A stretch of 64,000 nucleotides of DNA from DATJBF01 sp035515475 (lineage in GTDB: Bacteria > Verrucomicrobiota > Verrucomicrobiia > Palsa-1439). A program made the translations under genes and the position numbers. The notes beneath the pieces were generated by a model. The model had not been told where the DNA came from, searched no databases, and worked only from the letters and a program-made list of their open reading frames with translations. Below, one piece after another: positions 1-8,800 of this stretch (its first letter is position 1; each line of letters opens with the position of its first letter). The stretch is taken from positions 16,976 to 80,975 of the forward strand of contig DATJBF010000045.1 of assembly GCA_035515475.1 (NCBI GenBank). The letters are read 5' to 3'.

Positions 1-1276
1 TGAGTTCGCTCAGAAACTCCGGCGGCATGCTCGCCGCCGCATACATGAGAGGCGTGGGTCCCGGTGTGATCTTGGTGGAGAGTCTCGATCGATCGACATC
101 CGCACCCGCGGCGAGAAGTTGACGGGCAATTTCCACGTTGCCGTTCCAGCAGGCCCAGAGCAACGGCGTCCACTCACCGTTTTGCCGCGCGTTCGGATTG
201 GCGTGGTGGGCGAGCAACTCCTTCACGACAACCGCCCGGCCTTTCTCTGCAGCCAAGCAAAGCGCGCTGTCGAGTTCCGCCTGTTTTGGCTGGCCGCTGC
301 CATGCCTGGCCACCAACCATCGAACGACGGCAAGGTCACCCGTGGCCGCGGCGTATGTGAGATTCGTGAGTTCCTCGGCGCCGGCTTGTTTCAGGGTTTT
401 CACTGCCTCATCGTTGCCAGAGTAGCGGGCCCACATCAGCGCGGTCCAACCTTGGTTGTCCGTCCTGTTGAGCATTGCGTGGGATTGGATCAAGAACTGA
501 AGCGTGGCGACCTGTTCCGACTGCGCAGCCCACATCAACGGCGTCTGGCCATCGAGAGCACTCGGCGCATCGATGTCGGCCCCTGCTTCCAACAAGATCC
601 TGACCAAGTTCGTGTCGGCGCGTTGTTCAGCCACAGCGAAGTGGAGCGGGGTTGTGCCGTTGCTGTCGCGAATATTCGCGGGATATCCGTGCCGCAACAA
701 GCAGCGAACCGCGTCGGAGCTCCCTCCGATGACGGCTTGGTCAAATGCTCTTCCGATGTCGGACTGGGCCAACTGATCGGCCCCGGCCGCCAGCAGGAGT
801 TCCATGATCGGAATCTTTCCTTCGCGCGCCGCTCGGTGCAACGCGGTGCGACCCAAATCATTCCTCAAGTTCACCTGCGCCTTCGCATCAAGAAGAATGC
901 GCACGAGCGGTGCACAACCGATGCCGGCCGCGTCCATCAACGCCGTTGATCCGTTGGCGTTTGTGGCGTTGACGTCGGCGCCGGCCTTGAGCAGGGTCTG
1001 CGCGACTTGAACGGCACCGGTTGACGACGCGAGAATCAACGGCGTCGATAGGGAGTCATCGCGCGCATCGACCTTGGCGCCCTCATGGATCAACGCCGCG
1101 ACCTTATCCGAATCACCGGCGCGGGCCGCTTCAATGAGGCGTTCATTCAACGTTTCTCCAAGGCTCGAAACAATGCCAGACGCGCGCGTTTCTGGTGCAA
1201 CGTCGACCGCCAACGCGGGCGTCGTTCCCAATGCCATCGACGCGATCGCCAGAGCAAGTCCAGTCCTGAGTATCAT
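1..1276 (-). CDS. Exported ankyrin-repeat protein (3' end outside window)
   Basis: The reading frame is open from an ATG at 1276 to the window edge, about 425 codons without a stop, so the C-terminus is missing. The N-terminus is a signal peptide (MILRTGLALAIASMALGTTP...ALA) and the rest is tandem ~33-residue ankyrin repeats with the usual TPLxxA, LLxAGAD and NxxNxxGxTAL elements (e.g. LLKAGADVNATNANG, LLEAGADIDAPSALDG). Ankyrin arrays bind proteins; the signal peptide points to a periplasmic or surface role. It is convergent with nothing inside the window and lies downstream of the DUF4139 gene on the same strand, 40 nt away, so the two could be co-transcribed. The partner is unknown. Confidence 0.85.
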   Translation of the reverse strand, partial: MILRTGLALAIASMALGTTPALAVDVAPETRASGIVSSLGETLNERLIEAARAGDSDKVAALIHEGAKVDARDDSLSTPLILASSTGAVQVAQTLLKAGADVNATNANGSTALMDAAGIGCAPLVRILLDAKAQVNLRNDLGRTALHRAAREGKIPIMELLLAAGADQLAQSDIGRAFDQAVIGGSSDAVRCLLRHGYPANIRDSNGTTPLHFAVAEQRADTNLVRILLEAGADIDAPSALDGQTPLMWAAQSEQVATLQFLIQSHAMLNRTDNQGWTALMWARYSGNDEAVKTLKQAGAEELTNLTYAAATGDLAVVRWLVARHGSGQPKQAELDSALCLAAEKGRAVVVKELLAHHANPNARQNGEWTPLLWACWNGNVEIARQLLAAGADVDRSRLSTKITPGPTPLMYAAASMPPEFLSEL

Positions 1277-1316
1277 GATGAAACCCCGGCGCCGCCGCAG
1301 CGATTAACGGCTCCAT

Positions 1317-2750
1317 TCACCACGTATACCGCACGGTGTAGGTGATGACCTGTTCGCCATCCTTGGCCACTTTGACCGGAAAGTGGATGGTATCGGAATC
1401 GTACTTCGTCCATTCTTGGTTCGACTTGGTGATCTCCCAGTTGTTCCACCGATAGAGCGGTTCTTTCACCAGGACCTCGACCGGTTCGTCCTTGTGATTG
1501 CGGATGCGAATCTCGAAGCTCTCGGTCATGACGTGCGCGCTGGTGTCGACGTGGAAATCGGTCCGTTTGCGTTCGCCGACGATGTCGAACGCGTCGCCGA
1601 CGTGCAGCCGGATGGTCTCGTCCTTCGGCGTGTGGTCGATCTGGTCCTCGCCGATGAACTCCAGCGAGCCGTCGGCCGGGTCGCGCTTGTACAGCCGGAC
1701 TTTGCCTTTCGGTAACGGCATGCCCATGTGGTTGTCCTTCGCGTTCTTGACCTCGATGATGACGTTGACCTTCTTGTTCGATTCCTCGCTGCCGTAGCCG
1801 GCGTCGCTGATCAATCCGCCGTAGAACCGGTATTGCGGCGCGCCGTCGTACAGGAAAACCTTTTTCACGGGCACGTCGGCCGCCTTGAGCAACTCGATCT
1901 GCTTGGTCTGGTTCTGCGACACGGTCGCTGGCCGGCCCAGCGTGTACAGGTGATACTCGAAAAACGCTTTCTCCTCGAACCCCTCCGCCTGCTTGACCAT
2001 GGCTCCCGCCATCGGATACACCCTGGGTGCCCGCGGCTGCTCCACCCGCCGCACTTCCCCCGCGATGAGCTTCAATTTCGCGTCCTTGTAGGTCGCACCC
2101 GACTGGTTGTCGATCGAGACCCACCCGCTGAGGTCGAGTGCAGTGTCCTTGTCATTCAGCACGGCGTTGTAGTCGGCCTGCCAGTTGATGCCGCCCGTTT
2201 GATAAGCCACCTCGATGAGTTGCGGGCCGACCTTCTCCGTCGCCAGTTTCCACACCAGCGTCGGCTTGGTGATAAGTCCCTCGGGTAACGCCCCAAACTG
2301 GATGTCCTTCACGTTGTCACCGCGTTGTACCATGACGATCTCGGCCTTCTCACCAGCCTGGCGAATCACCAGTTGGTTGCCGTCGAAACTGAGAAGCGTG
2401 CCGGCATAGCGCGAGCCGTCTTTCGTCAGCACGGCGATGGGTTTGTCGATGTATTTCTCCAGGAGTTTATCGGCCGACACCAGGTCGTACTCGTAGTTTT
2501 GCTCCAGCACGGTCGCGTTCGGGTCGGTCAACGATTTGAACTGCACGCTGGTTCCGTCGATCTGCGACGCCACGTCGGCAAAGCGAATCAGGCCGATCTT
2601 TTCCGGCACGTCGACCTTTCGTTTCTCGCGCACGACGCCGAAGTTCTGGTTGTAGATCGTCAGCGCGAGGCCTTCCTCCTGTTTCTCGGCGGCGAGAGCG
2701 GCGGCGCAAGCGAAGGCCAAGGGAATCATCATCCATCTGTGTAACTTCAT
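1317..2750 (-). CDS. Exported DUF4139 domain protein
   Basis: 477 residues with a signal peptide (first ~20 residues, ending AAALAAE). The body matches the DUF4139 family: beta-rich, a GGINWQADYNAVL segment near residue 200, and a C-terminal domain ending in VITYTVRYTW. The family is poorly characterised; members are secreted or periplasmic and some have an N-terminal DUF4140 domain, which is not evident here. The start at 2750 is supported by a GGAGG ribosome site 9 nt upstream. It is divergent from the giant ETF-QO fusion with a 115-nt intergenic region. Function is not inferred beyond export. Confidence 0.8.
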   Translation of the reverse strand: MKLHRWMMIPLAFACAAALAAEKQEEGLALTIYNQNFGVVREKRKVDVPEKIGLIRFADVASQIDGTSVQFKSLTDPNATVLEQNYEYDLVSADKLLEKYIDKPIAVLTKDGSRYAGTLLSFDGNQLVIRQAGEKAEIVMVQRGDNVKDIQFGALPEGLITKPTLVWKLATEKVGPQLIEVAYQTGGINWQADYNAVLNDKDTALDLSGWVSIDNQSGATYKDAKLKLIAGEVRRVEQPRAPRVYPMAGAMVKQAEGFEEKAFFEYHLYTLGRPATVSQNQTKQIELLKAADVPVKKVFLYDGAPQYRFYGGLISDAGYGSEESNKKVNVIIEVKNAKDNHMGMPLPKGKVRLYKRDPADGSLEFIGEDQIDHTPKDETIRLHVGDAFDIVGERKRTDFHVDTSAHVMTESFEIRIRNHKDEPVEVLVKEPLYRWNNWEITKSNQEWTKYDSDTIHFPVKVAKDGEQVITYTVRYTW

Positions 2751-2851
2751 AGTTTGCTTCCTCCGTGAAAGTCCGACACCGACAGTTTACAGGAATTCGA
2801 CCCGACAGGCGATATTTTCTCGGTCGGGCTTTCAAATTTGCGCCGGGAACC

Positions 2852-2857
2852 TATAAT
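2852..2857 (+). promoter_or_regulatory. Perfect -10 box directly ahead of the giant fusion gene
   Basis: A consensus TATAAT lies only 8 nt before the ATG at 2866. A weak -35 candidate (TTTCAA, 2830-2835) sits 16 nt upstream. The predicted transcription start coincides with the ATG or falls 1-2 nt before it, and no Shine-Dalgarno sequence is visible, so a leaderless mRNA is predicted. Confidence 0.5.
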
Positions 2858-2865
2858 GCGCTCGC

Positions 2866-5800
2866 ATGGCGTCCTGGAAATATGATGTCGTCATTGTGGG
2901 GGCGGGGCCGGCGGGCATCACGGCGGCCATCGCACTCGCGAAGGCGGACATCCCGGTTCTGGTCGTCGAGGCCGGCGTCTTCCCCGGCGCCGAGAATTGG
3001 TCCGGCGCGGTCTATTTCACCGAAAACCTCGCCCAACCCGACGTGCTCGGCGAACCAGCCGTGCGGGATTCCGCTTACGAACGTCCCGTCACCAAACGCG
3101 GGTTCTACATTTACAATGGCCACTCGCTTGCGGGCCTCAGCTACCGCAACCCCACCACGTTCGCCAACTGCTACACCGTTCTTCGCCCCACCTACGACCA
3201 TTACCTCGCTGAGCTCGCGAAGAGTCTCGGCGCCACGATTCTCCCGGAAACCACCGCCGACGGCCTGGTGCGCGACGACGCCAACCGCATCGTCGGCGTC
3301 CATACCGACCGCGGCCCGATCTATGCCGACGTCGTGTTCCTCGCCGAGGGCGATGCTTCGCAACTCGTTACCAAGGAAGGCTACGAATCCCGCCACGGCG
3401 GGACGCCGCATTTTCTCCAGGGCATCAAGGAAGTCATCGAGGTCGACCCCGATTACATCGAGCGCGTATTCCAACTGCCGCGCGGCGAAGGCGCCGCATT
3501 CGAGATCCTGTTGCGGAACCCCGACCGCGGCACGGGCCGGGGCACCGCCCGTCTCAACATGGGCGGGTTTCTCTACACGAACAAAGCCAGCCTCTCGCTC
3601 GGCCTCGTGCTGCCCCTCGATAATCTCAGCCGGGAATTCGGCGGCGACCACAACCGTCTCATGGAATGGTTCAAGGGCCTGCCAGAAGTCCGCCGCTGGA
3701 CCAACCACGGCCGCTCGGTCGCCTACGGCGCCAAGATCATCCGCGGCGGCGGGTTCCGCGAACTGCCCCAACTGGTCGACGACGGCCTGGCCATCGGCGG
3801 GGCGGCCACGGGCATCGGCCTCGATTTCCCCTACCCCAATTTCACCGGCCCGGCCACGGCGATGGGCCGGCTCTTCGCTAACGCGGTCAAACAAATTCGC
3901 GCGACCGACCAAGTCTTCAGCCGGGCCCGCCTCGAAGAACTCTACGAGTCGCCTCTGCGAGAGACGCACTACTTCAAGAACGTCGAGTTCCTCGAAAAAT
4001 GGCCCCCGTACGTCGAGCACACCCGGGTGTTTTTCAGCCGGTTCGTCGACTTGAAGTGCGGTACGCTCTACATCGCCGGCCATCCGTCGCTGCGTCCACA
4101 CCAGAAACTCTGGCAACTCGCCAAATTCGTGCGCGAGACGCTCCCGCTCAAACGCTGGGGAGAATTCCTCCGCGACGTGCGCGAGCAGGCCGACGCTCTC
4201 GGACTGAAACACGCCTCCCAATCCGCCGGGAACACCCCGGCTGATTCGTCAGGGCGATCCCCGGGGCTCGGCGAGGTTCAACTGGAATTCCGCGTGGACG
4301 GCCAACCGCAGACCGGTTTTCTCTGGCCGCTGTCTCGTTTGTTCGCGACGGCGCCCCCGATGCTCGCCGCCGCAGCCGACCACCTTTACCGCAACGACAC
4401 CACCCCGCTGCCTTACAAACTGCGCCATGCCATCCGGTCGTTGACCGGGCAACTCGGCTTGGGCGACGTGTTGGCCGTCACGGGCTTCGCTCTGGTCCTC
4501 TGCCTCCTCGCGCCGGTCCAGTGGCTGTGCGAACTGATCAAACTCGTCGTCACGCGCCCGTCACCTGAAAAATTCCTGTCGAGCTTCTTCCAGAAATACC
4601 GCGCGCTGGTTCGGGAACGAACCCGGCTCGACCCCGACGCCGTCAAGGTCGACCAACCGTGGGAAGAAAAACTCTCGCTCATCCGCTATTCCTCCGAAAC
4701 GCATTCCCATATCAAGGTGTTCCGGCCCGAGAACTTCGAGAACCGCACCAAGCTCGCCGAATCACCGCTCTGGCACGTGTGCCCCGCCAAAGTCTACGAG
4801 GACAAGGTGGACGACCTCGGCCAGGTCCAAATCATCGTCAACTTCGAAAACTGCATCAAGTGCGAGACCTGCTGGCGGTCTGCCCCGGACGACGTTGATT
4901 GGACCCGCCAGCGGCAGCAACGCCTGGTGTTCAGCGCGCCGACCGAAGCGAACAGGAAACTGCTGGAGTTGATCCAACACAATGGCCGCCGGTTTCGTTC
5001 CCCCTCAACCATCCACCATCAACCATTACCCATTGCGCCGCGTCTCGCCGCCACGCTTCGCCGGTTCTGCGAAGCCGTCTACGCCGAGCCGCGGTACATC
5101 GACGCCGGGCGCTCGCGCTGGTTGCAGTCGCTGCTCACGGAAGCCCAATCCACAGCGCGCGAACTCGACAACCCGCGCATCGACCAGCACCTGGCCCGGA
5201 TCGTCGCCCACGCCGTGCACCGCAAGTTCTTCTGGGCTGAAGCCGATGCACGGCAGTTGCTCGATCAACTGGCGCCGCCACCCCCAGTCGAGATGGAAGC
5301 GGCGCAACCCACCCGGTCCGCAATGGTAGCCCGGCTGGACAAACTTTTCCCCAAACAAACCATCAAGAACCTCGAACACGGCCAGCCGCTGACGCAGGAG
5401 CAACGGAATTTCCTGCGGGTACTCGCCGACGCGGCGTCGCCGCCGCGTCCCGTGATCCTGCGCGAACTCGCCCGGCGTGATCCGGCGCTGGCTGCGCTCG
5501 TCTCGGGAATTTATTCCGCGCAAATCGACGCGCGCCCCGAGTTGGCCGAGCAACCCTGGATCGGGCTCACTGCCGCGCGCGGCGCATGGAAGGAGTTCGT
5601 CCCGGAAAGGAAGCCGGCCCTGGTGGAGGTCGCCGCCGACGTGTGCGCCATCGCTCACGGCGCGGGAGAACTCTTGCTCGAACGATGCCGGGCCCACGCG
5701 ACCAGCCGGATCCAGTTCCCGGGATTGTTCCAAGACGAAGACGGACGCGACGGCATTGCCAAGTTCGGCGCCGTAAAACAACTGCTCAGCGAAATGGAAG

Positions 5801-8800
5801 CGCAGGTGCGGTTGCTCGCCGCGTTGGCGTCTCACGCTGACAAAGAGCCGGCGCTGGTGAAGATTCTCGCGTCGGAAGCATTCGGTCCCGAACCCGGCAG
5901 CCTCGCCTACAACGCCGGCCAGATTTTTGGCGGGACCGCCTACAGCGAGGACGACGTGCTGTCGAAATTTTACCGCGATAGCGTGTGCTTCACCCACCTG
6001 CTCTACGACGACGAGGACCTGAGACGGGAAATCGGGGCCGACGCGGAGCAGACACTGCGCGACTTTGCGCACAATGTCGTGTCGGCACTGCCCATCACGG
6101 ACGAATTGGATGTTGAGCTTGCACAGCTGTTTGCGGGAGCGGCGGCAACGCCGCGACCGGTCGATGGTGAATCGAGCCCGGGAGGGCCCTCCGACAATTC
6201 GGCAACCCACCTCCTCGGTGCGCAGGTCATCGAGCACGGCTACATCGAGGGCCCGCTCCCGGATCCGCCGACATTCAACTACCGCGAGGCGCTCGACACG
6301 AAACAGGAGTATGACTACGGCGATTTCCTGGTGAAACCGTTCGACGCGACCGCGTGGCGGTTCGTGCCGGAAATGCTCCACGCCGACGCCGAGCTCGGCG
6401 CGTATTACGACCAACTCTACCAGCATTTTACCGAACGCTACTGGAACCGCCGGTTTGACGGGCTCCCGTATTTCCGCCTCGTCGAGAAACTGCACATGGT
6501 GCCGCTCGAAGACGTCCGCGACATGATCGGACGCGGCTTCACCCGAATGTACATCCCCAGAGAACTCGGCGGCGAAGGCCTGCTCAAGGCGCACTACTAC
6601 ATCCTCTGCCCGCTCTCGATGCGCTATGCCGATCCGTCCTACGCCCTGACCATCATGGCACACTCCAGCATCGGAACGACCCCAATTTTGCTCGGATTAA
6701 ACCAGGATTTGCCCCGCGCCAAAGCCGACCTCCAGGAGTTTCTCGACAATCCCTCGGCCATCTCAAATCTCCAATCTGAAATCCAAAAGATCCTCCGCAT
6801 GCTCGAATCGCCCGAAGCCCTCAAGGTGAAGAAGGTGTTCACCGCCCTCGGCGAAAACGTGAAATCTGAGATCGGCCGAAAGCCGATGCTTCGCGCCATC
6901 GCCGCCGAGTTTCTCGCGCACTTCATGGACGCCGGCCGCGCCGGACTGCGAATGGACCTCGCCAATTTCAAGTCCGAACTCGCGGCAGCACTTCCGGCGT
7001 TGGACTCACTGCGGCCGCGGGCTGAGACCGTTATCGCCGAACTCGACCGCCGGGCCGAAGCGCACAAGTTGTTCCTGCGCCTGATCTCGGCGGGGCAAAT
7101 CAGCGCGTTTGCGTTGACCGAGCCGAGCGCGGGCAGCGATTCGGGCGGCATCCAAACGCGGGCCGTGCTCAAGCGCGCCGAGGTGCTCACCGACAGCGAC
7201 GGCGTGAAATATTTCCTGCTCGGCAACGAGCGCAAGAACATCATCGACTCCGCCACCATCGATCTCACGAAGATCGATTACCGCGAGTACGACTACAAGA
7301 CCGACGATCCCACGAAGTTCCGCTACTACCAGCACAACGGGAAGCGGGTCCCCATCCACGACATCGCCCGGGTCCGCCGCGAGGGCGATCGGGAGTTCTA
7401 CGAATACTACGAACTCAACGGCGCGAAGATGTGGATCACCAACGGCCACGTCGCCGGCGTGATGTGCCTGTACGCCCGCACGCCCGAAGGTCCGACGGGT
7501 TTCATGGTGGACCGCCACGCCGAGGGACTCGTCGTCGGCAAGGACGAGGAGAAAATGGGCCAGCGCGGCTCGCCGACCAACGAACTCGGCCTCACCAGCG
7601 TCCGCGTGCCGCGCGAGAACGTCATCGGCATCGAAGGCCGCGGACAGGTCAACGCGTTGGAAACACTCAACATCGGCCGCATGGGCCTGTGCGTCAGCGC
7701 CGTGTCGATGATGGCCAAGATCGTCGAGCAAACGCGGACGTTCGTCACCGAGCGCGGTCTGGAGAAGGCCGACTGGGTCCAGCGCACTCTCGGCGGGATG
7801 ACGGCCGAATTGTACGGGATCGAGTCGCTGGCATACGAACTCGTCGGCCGTGCCGACCATCACGGCACAAAATCCATTCGCACCGAGTCGGCCATCGGCA
7901 AGTATTACGCGAGCGAAGCGTTGCATCGGACGATCCGCGCGGCGGAAAAGATCCTCGGCATCGACGCCTGCACCCAGATACATGAATTGGAGAAACACCG
8001 GCGCGATGCCCGGGTGCTCAACATTTACGAGGGCACGAACGAGGTCCAGCGGTTCCTGATTCTGCGCGACCTGGTGGACAACGTGCTGCCGAAATGGAAG
8101 ACAGACGCGCCGGCGACCGAGCCCGCGCCGCTGGCCGACGCGAAGAATCGTCTCCGGGGGGCGCTGCGCCGGTCCGTGGACACATTTGGGCCGCAGGTGT
8201 GGCAGAACGCAAATTTCCAGCCGACGATGTTCAAGCTGGCGGAGATGGCGGGCTACATCAAGGTGATGGACTCGGCGCTGTGGCGGATCGACTGGCTGAA
8301 GAAGAATGGTGGAGAATCGAGAACCGCTCACGCCCGCCTGGCCGGGGACGCCTGCGCGATCTACCTCCAACACGCGCTGGGTGAAATCAGGCGCTTGCAC
8401 GATGAGTTCGAACGCGACTTCACCCTGCTCAAGCAAGGTCTCTATCCGCCCGAGGTGCGCGTCGCCCAGTTGGCACTGCAGGCCGAGGATGCCGCAAACA
8501 CAAACCCGCCACCATTACCGGCGCATCGCGTCACGCGCCCGTGGCATGTGCTCGTTGTCCTGAACGTCGCCCCGGTTCTCTCACCGCGGCCGCGGGTGAT
8601 CAACGGCGAATTGCTCGAAACCAACTTCGACCTGGAGCCGGCCAGTCGCACGGCGCTGGAGCGCGCGATCGAATTGAAGATCGGTGGGGTAGGCGTCTCG
8701 CCTGCCCAATCTGGGCGCCCTGACCGGCGGCACGCCCGCTCCACTGTTCGCGTTACAGCCATGGCCGTCGCGCCGCGTTACGGCGCAGAGTTGCTCCAGC

